Below are positions 38,231 through 53,200 of a stretch of DNA of 64,000 bases, piece after piece. The stretch is from Atherinomorus stipes (Eukaryota; Chordata; Actinopteri; Atheriniformes; Atherinidae): contig JALJCO010003968.1 in the NCBI GenBank assembly GCA_023101725.1, positions 1,798,001-1,862,000 of the forward strand. Direction: 5' to 3'. Position numbers and translations under genes: made by a program. How positions within the stretch are numbered: position 1 is the first letter of the stretch; every line of letters starts with the position of its first letter. The notes beneath the pieces were generated by a model. The model was not told the DNA's origin. It searched no databases and saw only the letters and a list, made by a program, of their open reading frames with translations.

Positions 38231-41200
38231 CTGAAAGGGAGGAGGAAATTATCATTACTGCTCTCAGCCTCCCCAAGAAAATAAATTTGACATAAAAATA
38301 AACAAGCATCACAAAAAGTGCAGCCATAGGGGGCTTACTTCCTGTGCTGACAGGAAGTGAATATGAAGCAGCTTCCTCTCGCTGTCCACCAGCGGAAGGA
38401 ACGTGACCGTCACGTCGTCGTCTGTGTTGAGGTTGGCGCCCGCGCCGCGATTGTCGAAGCCGTCGTTCTCCATGGCCACCAGCGCTGAGAAGTGGCCCCG
38501 TGTGTACCCCAAAGCGATGGGGCTCTTCCAGCAGAAACTCTGCTCCCACAAAAGGGGCAAGTACACACCTGCAGGGGGAGGGGTACGCAATCATTTCAAA
38601 TTCTGCTTAATAAAAAAGGAAATTATTAGAGCAGAGGAATTAAAAGGATGACTGTTAATGGTCTACTGCTCAACATACTTTATGTAATAACAAGAGAAGA
38701 AGAGAGCAGCCTTGCCTGCCTTCAATTATTCATTTTGATGCTGTTATCTGAACAGCTGATTACCGTGTGATCTCTGGAGACGAAAGCTTGTTCCTGCCTG
38801 ATAAGTTGATTATCTCTCATCATCTCAAAAACTCCATCACTGTTAAATTGAGTGCAATTCTGTTTGCTGACCAACTCTTCACCTCAGACCAATCTGCTGT
38901 TGGTGGTGGGAAAGAGAACTTTACTCCATATATTTAAAGGGACTAGAGGCAGGAATAAAAAAACAAACAAACATGCATGTCCATTCTTTTAATACTAATG
39001 GGTGATGAAGTGCTAACTGCCAAAAAGAACGTTTCCACCCATGTTTCTCTCCGTTGCCTTGAACAGGCTGTGTGCTGCAAAATGCGTTGCAATTCCGTGT
39101 CTGAATTTCCAGCACTGCCCTGCGGACGTGACGTCAAATGACGCTACATCTGCAGTTTTGATACAGGAAGAAGACAGTTGCGGTAAATTCAAACACTGTA
39201 AGTGATAGTTATGGATTCTTCCGCCGTCAGCAAACGATCCAGATCAACTGAAAGACACTAAAAAGTGTAACTACGAAGAAAAAGCTTAGTAAACAACATT
39301 ATAGCTTCAGTTTGAGCACGCTCCCGTGACAGCTTGGCTGCAGTTACCTGAAGCGCCAGTTGCGAGTTTCGTTTGGGCGGAGATTTCTGTATATATCGCC
39401 AGCCAATGACAAAGCTAAGGGCATGACGCTGTGTGGGAATAAGCTCATGATTGGAGCAAATGCCAGTCACTTGAACTCTCGAAGAAAAAAAAAGAAAGAA
39501 AGAAAAAAACGGAAGATGCAGTGAAGAAAAGAAAGTACTCTGTGGTGAAAAGAGCTTTAGAAAGTGCACGTTGGAAAACCAGGGTTAATACTGGTTTGGC
39601 TTTTACCCGCTTCCGAGCTTTGAAGGTAAATGTTTGAAGGTGAATAGGCTGAAGAGCCTGTTGTCTAAACGTGTTTCAGTTTCCCCATATAAATAAACTG
39701 CACATAAAGTGATGACTCTTATTATGGGTTTAACAATTAGGGCTGGACGATTATGGAAAAAATTATAATCACAATTAATTTGACTGATATTGAAATCACG
39801 ATTAATATACACAATTATTAATTGATTTTATAAAAAGTGTATATTGAACCACCAAAACCCAACTTCAAATATAACTTAAAAAAAAAAAAAAAAAACGGAA
39901 ATAAATTAGAAACAAGTAAAGGAGTAAAATAAGAATATTATTTAAGATAATAATAGCAATAAAAATGAATACTCAGTCTACATGCATTCCTGTTCTATAC
40001 TCCCTGCAGTTTGCTTCCTATAACTCCACCAGTCTGTTCACTTCAGGATTAATCGTTTTTTCTTCGATTACAGTGTTTTTATGATCGTGAAAAGGCAAAG
40101 TTGAAATTGCGATTAAAATTCGATTAATTGTCCAGCCCTAGTAACAATACATCGATCTATATCGATATATCAATACAAATTGGTGTATTGATCGTAAATC
40201 GGTTTAAAAACACAATATCGACCAAAATCGATATCAAACCTTTTATTGTGAAAATGGCTTTATCTTGAAGGTCCTCTGCCACAACATTTTCACAACAAAA
40301 TCCATGTTTATAGTTGTGCAGTGGACAAATGTGACACAGGGAAGTTGTACTGCAAAGCTTACAGTTATGTTAAGAAACAATAACCTTGTTTATTACTTGT
40401 AATATTTTTCATATAGTTTTATATTGGTAAGTGGATCCTAAATCAAATCAAAATTGTATCGTGACTTGAGATATCGGCAGGTATTAAATCGCATATCGGC
40501 TGTATCGATATAATATCGTATTGTGACCAAACCAGTGATTTACACCCCTAACTCTTATACTAAATAGCTACATACTGTATGTGTAGTAAAAAACAGAAAT
40601 AAGTTACCGGTCTGTAAATAAGTTAATTACAACTGCAGAAATGTTGCTGGTGGCTTTTTGGATTCAACATTACCAAATGGAACATATAGAGTAGTTTGAT
40701 GATAAAAGGAAATCAAGGGTTACATTTAAATAATACTTTTACTTCATAGAATAGAAGTCATTTATATATAAGCTACAAATGCATAGTTAAAATAAATTAA
40801 AGGTCTTTCATGATATTTACTTCTGTTTGGATGATGTTACTGTCAAAAGAAATAACTGCAATTTAGGCAACACAACCATAATTTGCTAAGATAAAATTAG
40901 ACAAAAACACAGAACCATGACTACAACTTTAACACAGTTTCTGGTTCAAGAGAAACTTAGTATAAATGAATAAACATTTGTCTTAAGTATGTAGAAGGTT
41001 ATTCATTTGTTTGTTTTAATGGGCCTATTAGGATTTATTCCTCCAAAGTTTCTGGTTCAGAGAATTCAGAGAAAACAATTATCAGCCTCCAGCAACACTT
41101 CGCCTCCATCACTATTACTGGGTGTGTGCTTCTATACTGTATAATGAAGATATAAATGTACAGCCAACAAATATGACAGCAAAACACTGACAGGAACATG

Positions 41201-44200
41201 ATTAAACAGAAGGGGCAGATTCACGTATATCTCAATGCTAAGTCAATAACAGGCCAATTACTTGAAAATCTTTGATTTCCTTTTTTCAAAATATACATTT
41301 AACTCAGTGTTCCAACTGTCTTTTAGAATTAAGGTTCAACAAATAAAACATGCATAAAACATATTCGATGCTTGAATAAATGTGTTTAGAGCCAACTCTC
41401 ATAAAACAATGCAGAAAACTAGAAGCAAAGCTGCTCTTATGCCCCATGAATATCTTTGTGGCACCATGATTTATAAGTTTCTGTTCAGCTACTCTCCCAG
41501 TAACCACTGTGTTTTTTTTACTGGGTTCACTTGGTCATCACGTTAACTGAACAGTGTCCTCAGCAGCAGCTCCTTTAGGCACACATAAGCACAGCCTCTG
41601 TGTGTTATACATTGGGCCCTGGCAACAGTAAATCACTGATCCATCAGGCAAGCTTTACCCTCAGTTGGCCCTCAAAGAGCACTTTCATCATCCCCTGCAA
41701 GGCATCACTCAGGGAGCAAATTGATTCCAGACTGTTTTTACTGCAAGTGGTGAAGGTGGACTCTGCTCTCAACACTTGCAGGGTTGTTTGACTTGTTATT
41801 TTTGATGGTTTACATGTATGCAGCTGCATTCACATGTGTCTAACATTTTCCTGCATTACAATAGCATTCTGAATGCACTCTGTGACAGTATGATTTGTTG
41901 TTTGTGTTATTTTGAGTCAAACAGTTCAAAAATAAATGCACAAGACTGATACATGCTGAGAATAGCAATTACTGATGGATCACAGGGGCAGTTATGTCTG
42001 CAATGTCAGCTATGCAGACACATGTAGGCTGCAGCTATTTCACAGAGGAAGTCTAGTTCTTCCGCACCCACTGGTATGGAGCTGCACTCAAAAATGATCA
42101 ATATTTTATCCAAAACATCAGCTTTAAGACTTTGCAAATTGCTCACCTTGAAAACGGGTGTACCCGAGTGTTTCGCCACGGAAACTTTTGTAATACTTCA
42201 CTCCGTAAACGATAATAGGCCTACGAAGTATGTGTGCAAGAACGAAAATGTGGGTCTGTTCCAAGCTGGATCCTGGCTGTAGAACGAAAAACACAAAAGG
42301 GATATAACTGTTAGAGGCAAAAGCTGGTGAAAATACAAAGAGAGGATTTCAGATTCAGCTGCCAAGTTATTCCAGCATACTCCCAACATAAAAAAACACA
42401 ACTACAGAACTTTCACACCCAGATATAATAACCCACCCAAATACTTAGTCACTGAGGTCACATATAACAGTGCTTATGACAGACAGGATGCACTTTCCCA
42501 GAGCATTACAGAGAACGTACACCACGGTAAGAGCAGTAAAACTTCCTGCATAATTCATGCATCATTACTGTATTACATTTTAAGCACAAGAGGCTTCTGT
42601 CCTCTGTGCTAATATGAGTGTTTGCTTTCATGCATGTGTACCTGGCTGGCAAGGGATAGGATGAAAGCCCAGTCTTCCTGCCACTGCTCCTCTCGGAGGG
42701 AGAAGTGCAGCCCAAAGCTCTGGGAATACCAAGACTCCCACTCCTTCCAGCGTGTATAAAACCTGCACACACACACACACACATAAACTGCTTAGCCCTT
42801 GACATTATTTGACCTGTGTGCAGAAAGGCGTGTGACTGCTATTGACTACATTCCTCTTTTCTCTGTAACGGTTTAGGTTGGCAATGGCTCATTATGTCTA
42901 AGAGGTCTTTTTCCCTCTGAAAACCACACAGTTTGTTCCACACAGACATGAGTCACAGTGGGCTGGTATATTCATGTGAAATCAGGCTCAGTCCTTCACT
43001 GAAAAATGTTTTGTTGTTCCCTCAGTTGGAGATTTGAGCGTCAATGTGAAGAAGGATTTATGTGCAGAGTTCAACACTTGAAAATGTGGTTTCAATTTTC
43101 ATCTGCCCATAATAAAAGTTTTGAAGCCAAATGTGAGCCTGTTTGCAATATAGATGTATGTGGAAATCTAAAGCCTCCACTGTGCATTTTCTGTTTACGT
43201 TTTAGGAGTATGGAACATTTACTTTTAATTTATTCAGGAAGAAAAAGCAGGAGTAATTTCAAGAACCTAATTTCATGTATACGTGGAAAAAAACCATATA
43301 AGGCAGACTTATTACTCAATTTGAGACAACTTGTGCCCCATTTTTTAATGAGTTCAAATGTCTCTGGGCACTCATTTATCAACCTTAGAGAAAAAAGGGG
43401 TTTTCAAATAAATTTTGGAATGCATCCTAGTGTGCATGTGCCATTTAATAGAGATCTGATTTTTTTTTTTTTTAAATACCCTAAATGAACCGATTCCATG
43501 ATAATTGCTCACAAGACAAATGCTCAAAAATTGTTTTATGATCTATATTTACAGGAGAAAATGACAGTATACAGATGTATGTTAATATGCAATATTCACT
43601 ATTTGATTTAAGACCCCCCCCCCCAAATAAAACAAAAAAACTGACATGTATAAACCTGTAGTTCTATCATTCTTAAGTCACACTTTGTTTTTCAACACTG
43701 GTGAGAAAAGGTTTTTAAAAGGTTATTGACCAAGTTATAAATGCTGCTTGTAAACTCCTTCAGTTTGTCTTACCTATCACACCGTGTTTGGGTCCATTTG
43801 GGGGGAGGTCAAACATTTTTATTTCAAACATTTTTACATTTAAAATAAGTTAGGCTTCAGTCTGTTTTTTTCTTTGATAATATCTCTCCAGTTTTGGAGA
43901 AGACCTTTTCAGAAGGTCCAGAAGTAACTAGAACATGTAGATATCTCTTGACAAACTTGTTAATATAAGGATAAACTGTTGTCCTTGAGTTCCAGTATTT
44001 TAATGGGTCTTTTCATCTGGAGAGGTCAGACTTAGCCAAATAAAGCATTCAAGTCAAGTTAACATTCATTTCTATCAGGCATTTCATGCATGAGGGAACA
44101 TATTTCAGGCAAAAAAAAAATAAAAATAAATAATAATAATAATTTGGAGCACACTTATCAAAGTGCAGATGAAAAAAAAAAAAAGTAATCTGTAGACCTG

Positions 44201-47200
44201 CATTCCACCACACACCAGAGGGGAAATCCCACTTGGATGTGCAACAGAGCAGCTTTTGTGCAGTTAGTATCTCTGCAAAACAGGTCCACAATCATTTATA
44301 AATCTAAGAGGATCTTCTTTTTGTCCCTCAGAAGACATTTTCATTAAACAGATCAGGTTATTCTTTGAAGGGGCACTCACTACTGGGTTCAAAAAATGAC
44401 TGCTTATAAGAAAAATAAATACTAACAGCGTCATTTTTAATTTGTGGAAATGAAGAACAGATGTGGATGTTGCAATGCAAGCTGTGATGCCAGCGAAACT
44501 TTCTATATGCATGAAAGCATGGTCAGATCTATATCTATACAGTATTTACACACATTCCTAAGTACAAGCTGGTAAATTCCACACATTGTGTGTGGGAATG
44601 TTGTTACGCACTCATTATGCACACATCTGTGCCCAAGCATGGTTGATAAATGAGTGCTGGATTTAAATTATTTAAGAACTTTAAAGTTCACTGTATAGTT
44701 TATTCATTTAAGGTAAAATTGGTGACTTCTAAAATCTTTCTAAAGCCATCATAAAATCCCCACATCCATGTGTCTTATCTCTGTATGAGCTGGATATGAC
44801 GAATTTGCCATAAGAGTGCAACCTTATTTGTATTTGTCTACGTCAAGGCAACACAAACTGAACTTCCTGACAGTCAACATAACAATAGATGGATTTCAGG
44901 TGCAGAACTGACATTGGCACTATGTATTATTTAAGTTTGTTTAATTCAATGACAGCATAACCTCTTCTGTTGTTGGTTGTTTATATACATTTGAAATTGA
45001 ATGAGAAAAATATAATTTCCTGCTTTTCTGAAGTCTGCTCTAATAAAATCAAATCAAAATATAAGTCTGATAACCAGGTACATAGAGAAATGGGGGGAAA
45101 TGGGTAGCTGGGTAGCTTGGGAATTTTGGGCACATATCCCGATCTCTAAATATGTCCTTTTGCCATATTATGGTAAATAACAATAACTTAAACTTGAACT
45201 TGTGAATTTTCAGTATTGAGTTTCAGACATTTCAGTGTCCTTAAAGTTATGGTCTACTATTTGCAAGTTTGATCATAATTAATAACCTCATTTAAATGGT
45301 GGTTATGTGCCTAAAGTACAATCTACACAATGTGAAGAGCAAAAAAAAACAAAAACAAAAAAAAATCCATCCACGTTACTGGATTCTGGGCTGAAAAGAC
45401 GCTAACCAATACGAGCCATCCAGCCGTATGGCTTACATTGGTCAACATAGCTGAGTGTCTCTTTTCTCTCTGCTCTCATTCAATCCCCTGCTCAAGCTGA
45501 CACCACCTTCCCCCGACAGCTGACCCCCCTTGGTCTGCCTCGTCCCCGCCCTCTTCTGCATTTCAACATTTTATTTATACATGTATCTGTTTATTTTTCT
45601 TTTGTGTTCGAAACTTTCTGCAATAAGTAAGTAGCTGGGTAGCTTTTTTTTCAAAATTTCGCAACTGATTCTAAAATCGTAGACTATAGGTTTATGGGAG
45701 AAAAAAAAACTCAACAATCTTACTCTTCTATTAATGTGCAAAATTAGATGCCAAAAAGATAAGCATGGACGATTTATGAATGCCTCATAACTGGAACCTA
45801 ATACTTCAGTTTTTAACATCTAGTGTACTAAGGCAACTGTTTGATGAGTCTACAGTATATATATATATAAAATTTTTTTTTTTTAAAAAAACAAAACATT
45901 ATTCTCTCCTTGTTTTACCAAACTGAGCATCACTCTGCTGATAAAGTGTGCTGGATTATATCATTCAGTCTGTGGAAAACAGTTTGAATATACCCAAGGC
46001 TGGATGCAAATTAGCTTCACTGTTCAAAGGTTGTGTTTTATAAGACTGTTACACAAGACTCTGCCTGTGCCTCACCAGTGGGAACAGTCGTGTAAACTGT
46101 CGTGGAGGGTCTTGCGAAGCACCGAATCTTTGTCGTAGATACCCCATGTAGCCTGCAGCACAGAGTCAAGGAGGCAATCCCCAGCTGTGCGGTTCCACAG
46201 AGCATACAGTCGACTGTCCAACCTTGTCCCGAGCTCCAGGGACCAGTTGATGATTGGAGACTCTTCTTCGAGTTCTGAATAAGAGGGAAGGGAAGGTTAA
46301 GTGCTGAAACCTTTAATGGTATTGATTAGCTAACCACAAAGGAACTGTGTAGCAGCAAAAAATGCACAATATATGTTGAGAGTTGCATACAATATCAATA
46401 TCCCTGCTTTGGTACGGCTGTTGATAACCCACAGATTTGCATTTAAGCAGCTGCAAGTTTCTGTGTGTATCTGGTTCTCAATGCAAAGAAAAACAAATTC
46501 ATGGTCTTTTCTAGGTCTCACTCTCAGCTCACGTTTTCTGCTGTTACCATATGTGGAGATAAAAATGAAAATGATTTCTGATACAAATACACGGGCCTCT
46601 GGATGGACAATAAGCTCTCATTTAGACTGCATACCGAGCACCTGATAAAAAAAAAAAAACAACCTAAGAATTAGGTTTGGGTTTTAATATCAAAATAAGT
46701 CTTGTGTGCAAGCAACATCATTATTAACCGTGAGACTATTTATGTGCAGCATCATCTGTGCCGAGTTGGCTTGACTGTTTATCATTGCTCCCTGTGTTTC
46801 ACCTCTAACTCTTTACCCAGCACAGATAATTGTGTCCTTTATAATCTGGTGTCCTGGCTCTCACTGACCCTTAGGGGAAAACATCACTGTTTAATTTTAG
46901 TCTACAAAACTGTACTGAGTAAAAGTAATATTTGAGAGGTTTCTTAATAGCACTTAAAAACTTTTTGAATGTGTTTTTCAACCAGGTTGCTGCTGTTTAA
47001 CAAACCAAAAATGTTTACAGAACTAGGTAGAACTGCATTTTCTTATTTTGCACCTTGGCCCTGGAATACCCTCCAGGATACCTGAAAGCTCAGAACTTGG
47101 TCTCTTTTGGTTAGTTAAAACCTTTCATAAGAATCTAATGCAACTGAAATCTGTAAATTCCACTCTTAAGACAATTGTATGTGTTTTAGCCTCAGTTTTA

Positions 47201-50200
47201 TAGTTTTATTTAATGGATTTATTGTGTGCTTGGTTTTATATGTGTTGACTGCTAAAGCGTGCCTTCTTGGCCAGGTCTCATGTGAAAAAGAAACAGAAGT
47301 CTCACAGGACTTAAATAAAGGTTAAATAAATAAATAAAATGCCAATGACAGCAGGGGAGAATTCTTGATGCAAATATATGTAGATGCGCATTTATCATAA
47401 AAATGTCTTGAAGTTGATATGTAATAGATAAGATATGCTGCAGACAGATACTGGCCTGTGTTACTACATGTAAATAGATACAGTATGGCAGAAACATGCT
47501 ACAAAGTACAGGTTACAGCTTTTCTGTTTGAGCTCAGACTCCAAGTCAAATTCCTGCTTGCAGATAAACAGACAAAAAATAGCTTAACAAAATTAACATG
47601 ATTTAATCAACTTTAAATCCATATGACAATCAATTATTCTGAACACGATTACAGAAACTCTCAAGCAACAATCTTTCCCTCCTTTCTGCTATTTTGCTGT
47701 TGTGACATCTTTTATTTCTGGGTCCCCACTCCCCCTCATTTTTTAACAGAATGTACATCATGAACACAAAATTTGTCTTTACATGCCCAGATAAACAGGT
47801 CTGAATGAATGTCAGCTGGCCCTGCACAAATCCTTAGATATTCTATTCTGTTCTCTTCCAGTTCTAACAAACACACCCTGAAAGGTTCTTGAGCCTGAAA
47901 TAAAAATGCCTGTTCTGACTACAGTGTACAGAATTGATTAGAGTTGGGTGATTTAAGAAGATACACAAAATAAGAATCATAAAATAAAAGTGACGCTTTT
48001 TCCATGTGTTAAGATCTGTCTTTATGTCTGTGGATGAACAAAGGTGCAGTCATTCAATGACAAAGAAAACCCTGAAACTTAATTAGGCTGATTAGCACAG
48101 ATGCAACTGGTGCACACAATACAGAGGGACTGCCTGGCAGATTGACAAGTGGGCCAGTAAGAACTGTGTTGGCAAGACAGGAAACACAAGTAATACAACC
48201 CTGCCAGCTCTGGGCAGCCTCCCCGATATAGTAGCCTGGTTGTAAAAGGGCTCCTCTGTTTGCCAACCAGTCAAACAGTCGTTGGATCTGGTTTCTCTCT
48301 TATAGACTAAAGCAATTGCACTGAAGCTCAGAGTGTGATTTACCTTTTTGCACATCTCGGTCCAGCACTTCATCAAACAATTTTTCCTGAACTGCCGGAG
48401 GCAAGTCCTCAATGTCTGAAAAAAAAGAAACAAAAGACCAAGAGGTGGAGTGATTAACAGCAATGAAAATAAAGCTAAGAAGAAACTGTTTTTAATCTTA
48501 TTTGCTAGAGGCATTCCTCCCTTCCTTATCTACCTGGAATGACAGACAGGGAAAAGTCTCTCTCTGTCTTGGCTCAGTTCAAATCAAGCTACCGTGTTTT
48601 GTTCTCTTCATAACAGCAAACGGCTTTCACTGCATGCTCTGACCTCTCGTCAACACAGAAGCGTATTCTTTAACTAAAATAAATGAATGCATTGACTTTG
48701 TGGGACTGAACAGAATGAGTTTCTATTGTGGCCAGATGCCAAGGTCCACATTGTCCTGAGCATAAAGCGTATCAAGAATCCTTAGCATAGTTTCAGTAAC
48801 AAACTGAGTCATAACAGCCACACAATGAAATTCATCAGAAAATAATGAGTGTGAGCGACATTACTGAAAGAAATCGGCAGAAATGCTAAATATAGTTTCA
48901 CTATGAATGGGAAAAATGCACAGCTGGCAGCCTGTCATATTCAGCATACAAGAACAATACTGAAACAGTGAGCCAGAGGTAGCCTCCATGTTCTGGCAGT
49001 TGGAAATGGACAACCGTGGCATTATATCCCTGCAGCACGCAAACAACAAGCAATTTCATATGCCACAAGTAAACAAAACAGGCATTCTAATACACACTTG
49101 GAAAGCCACAAGGGAATGGCTAGATAATGTGTTTCTTCAGCTGCAGAGTTATAAGTTCCCCTTGTACTGGCAGGACACTTTGCCAGCCTCTGGAATTCAT
49201 GTAATGATATTCATGAATGTGCCTGCGTCACCTATTGTTTGCTTCCAGTTGTTAAGGAAAGTGAGCTCATATTTTTGGTCATGTTTGTTTTGTTTGCCAA
49301 TGAGGTGCTGACCTGCAGGTAGGGTGAAGGTTACCAGGTCAGTCAGGAAGTAACAAGTAAAGTCTCCCTTGCGCTGGTGAAGAGAAGCTGCCACCTCCCG
49401 ACGGATCTGCTCTGTCAGCTCGGGACAAACCATGGCTGGAATACACTTAGCCGCCTGCTGGGACACCTGCAGAGAAGAGAGGATAAAAGGATGGAAAGAG
49501 TATCCTGAAAGATTATAAGAGACAGAGACCGAGAGCTGAGCCAGAGCATTTCTAATAGCAAAAGTTTGGATTAGATAAGTGATAATAAGCGTAATAAACT
49601 AGTTGGAAAAGCCACTTCTAAAAGGCTTGAGCTGCATTGGGTAAATGGATCAAATGTAAACAACACTACACAAGACGAGCATGTATTTAGCTTAAACAAT
49701 GCTTGCAAGAGGGGAAAGTATTCAATGGTTTTCTACCACATGAAAAATTAAGAGAATGGTGTGATCAGGTGGCTTCAGACATTTTCATGTATTTTGCTGT
49801 TAAAAAAAAAAAAAAAAGGACTCCTGGGTATTTCTTGGAAAGCCTTTGAAGACACTTTCTATTTAGTGTTCAGGCAGTTGTCAGTTTTGTCGCATTTTAG
49901 GGACATGATCCAATGGTTACTCAGTGACCCTCTTGGAAAAGAAACTGGGGCAGTGACTGAGTGGGAGGAGAGGTGAGATGTGTATACAGATAATCTGGGA
50001 TCACAATGCTGACAGCAAAAGGAGCTGCAATCAACTTCAGCAAATGCATGCTGCAGACAGACTCACTGCAGACTGACAGACTGCAAACAGACACATTGCA
50101 GGCAGACACAAACTGATGCCGCACAGATGCACCAGAAAAAACACATTTTTAGAAAAAAACTGAATACAAAACACTAACAACATAAAGTAAATATACAAGT

Positions 50201-53200
50201 AGAGGAAACTTCATCTTAATAGACCACAATGCTGTCACATTATTTCAAGCTTTGTACTAAAGGATTGTGTTGCTTGATTACGTCTCTACAAAAACACTCT
50301 TCATGTTTAATCCTTCACATTAATGCTACAGATATATCTACTTTCTGGCCCCTTTAGCAACTTGTTTTATAAGAAGAAAAAAAGAACCAAAAACAAATGT
50401 AGCTACTTTTCAGACCAATCTTAGCGTATTTGCAGAAAAGAAAGTCACCAGCATCGGTCTGTGAGGATAGTCATATGAGCTGTGCAGTCTGGAGTGAAGA
50501 GTAGCAGACAGCTGCTGGAGCAGGTATATGACATAAACACAGCAGCAACCACTGCACACCAGCTGTCAGCCCCTGATAACTGAGAAAAAAACAAGACTCT
50601 CTACCATTTGGGACTTTCTGTTAGAGGTATCATCATTCATAAACATATAGCTTTGATTACTATTTTCACCCTTTGACAACAAAAACAGGAAAATATGTGA
50701 ATGAGAGCACTTTGTATTGAAATTTGTGAGTATGGGAGTAAAAGGGAAAAAACTGGCAATGAACATGTGAATGTGATGAAATCATAATTATAGTAATTAA
50801 TATATGACATCACTTTGTGATGTTTGGCAACTTTTTTGGCAGACTTTAGATATAGTTCCATTACAGTAGAAATAGTTGGCAACACTGTTGCCCGTTGCTT
50901 TTTCCATCAGAAGTTCTCCAATTTCTATAAAAACATTTTGATCTCCTAGCTTTTTTAAATTATGAATTATCTCAATTATTTTGTAATAAAAAAACTACAC
51001 AATACATTTAGCTGTATATTAAACAAGGAGACACTGTTATATTAAGAGAGCCATGTACATTTACATTAATCTGATAAAAAAAACAAAAAAACTTGTCAGT
51101 CAAACCCATTTTAAAAGAGAAAAAATTTTGCTTTTTTATATAGGTAGAAGATTTGCTGAGAAGAGAATCTGTTGCATATTAATTTTGTCTATGATCTCCT
51201 GACACCTGCAGTCATGTGTTTAAATAAACAGAACCCAAAAAAGCTGATATTTGAGGCCGTGTTAAATCAGGAAAATGGTAACAATGTCTTGTTTGTCTCA
51301 ACTGACCTCAGTGAGTAACACCGCCAACATGTCCTGCCTCTGGAAACGGATGGCTAAGTGAACCAGCGTGAAGCCGTCATCAAAGGCTGAGGGCCGATTT
51401 AATAGCCGCACCTCGTCTGATGTCAGTTGTCGTGCTATGTCGCCTCCAGATGACTTGTAAGCTTCCACAGCTGCCAGGTCGCCTTCTACAACACCTTTCA
51501 GACAAAAAAAAAAAAAAAAAAAAAGAGGAAAGAGAGGGTCATATCAAAAGGTTTAATAACAAGAAGACACTGATCACACAATACTTCTGATACTTGAACT
51601 CTGATCTTAATCTTACAGGTAGAAAAAAGGAGGTTATCTACTGTATCGGTTCAATTTTTATTTGCATCATGAAGCATGAATGACTGAACATTGAGGGCAG
51701 AATTTGGAATTTGGCAGCCTCATCCTGACTTGGTGCAGTGGCTACAAGACAGACTTGAGAACACCTTGTGTTTAGGACAATGTGTGCTCTAGCAAAATGC
51801 ATGAAAATCAGAACGTGCTTTAACTGTGTGGCAGCTGTAACAGTTCTGAGACTTGACTGACTTTGAAGTCGGAGAGGAAAAAAAAAACAACAACAGGGGG
51901 CTACAATGTAATCTGTCAGTTGTTTTTTTCCCTTTCAGATCTCAGCATGAGGGTTGAGGGATGAGTTGGATCAGACACATGCAGGTGTTTGCTTTTTGTA
52001 CTTTCTTTTGGCACAAATCGCAAATATTACTGACTAACAGAAACAATCTGTATCAACCCAAGCACACAAACCCTACTGCTGAGCTGACCGGCCCACAAAG
52101 GCAGTCCAAGAGAAACCTACGACACCGTTTAGCACAAAAAACATAAGAGGAGCAAAACAACTGGAAATCGCTCCACTGTTTTAAAGGTTATGAGTGAACT
52201 CCCAATTAAACCATCATCTTAAACACACAGTTAGTGTGACGGTTTCTTGTCAATAATTTCAAACTTGATGCTCAGACATGAACCACTTTTAGTCAGTTCT
52301 GTGTTTCAATGTAAGAAGAAGGGTGGGCAGTGTGCATGTGTGTAGTAATGCACAATGGAGAATTATCCTGAGAGGATAGACAATGGGTATATTTCCAGCC
52401 TAACTCCTAATACAAAGCAAAACCACACTCTAATAAAGGAAGCCTTAAAGAGAAACTAGACTGTAGAATGCTGTGTTATCAGTTCAACCAGTAAAATTGA
52501 AGTTTCAGCCCCAAAGGAAGTCTCTAGTTCTGCAATCAAACTGGCATCAGAGTGAATTTAAGCTATGTTTCAGATGAATAAACTATTTGGACAAATGTGT
52601 TATCATTACTATCATGACAAAACAAATCAAACATTAGAGGGGAAGCTAGTTTCAATGCCTCACAGCTATATAAACATACTCTTCCCATTTCTAGCATGTA
52701 CAGTAAATGCCCGTGTGGTACCCTCTCGTACATTTGACAGCATCAAACACTGTTGAACTTTTGTTCTCACGTCAAAGGACCACACACAATGCTCAGCTGT
52801 ATGATCCGTGTGTGAGTGAGAGCTAGAGAGACATGGAGTGGGTGGAAGGACCTGCTGTGCCATGTGGAGCTGGCTGGCGCTGACATAGGCAAGGAGAGAA
52901 ACTACACAATGGCAACACAGTGCGATAAAGGGATCGCAACCACTTTCCACAAAATACTCCATTAGTGTAGGTGTGCCTGTAGCCCTGCACTCAGTACTGT
53001 ACTCACAATCCTTTGCTGAACACATAGGGTGCTAATAAAACAGATACGTTTAAAGATGGACTGAGGAGAGAGAATGGATTAGGTTAAGTGATTCTGGCTT
53101 TCCTCCTCCACACAGTACACTCTGCTTCAGTAATCTGAACATGAACAACAGTTATCACGCAAACATTGGTTCTTTAAAGTCTGCTCAACCTGCTAAACCA

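Noticed and set aside
43006..43488. 160-codon plus-strand open frame in a zranb1 intron
   Set aside because: AT-rich codons, no domain, overlaps the end of a transposon-like element.
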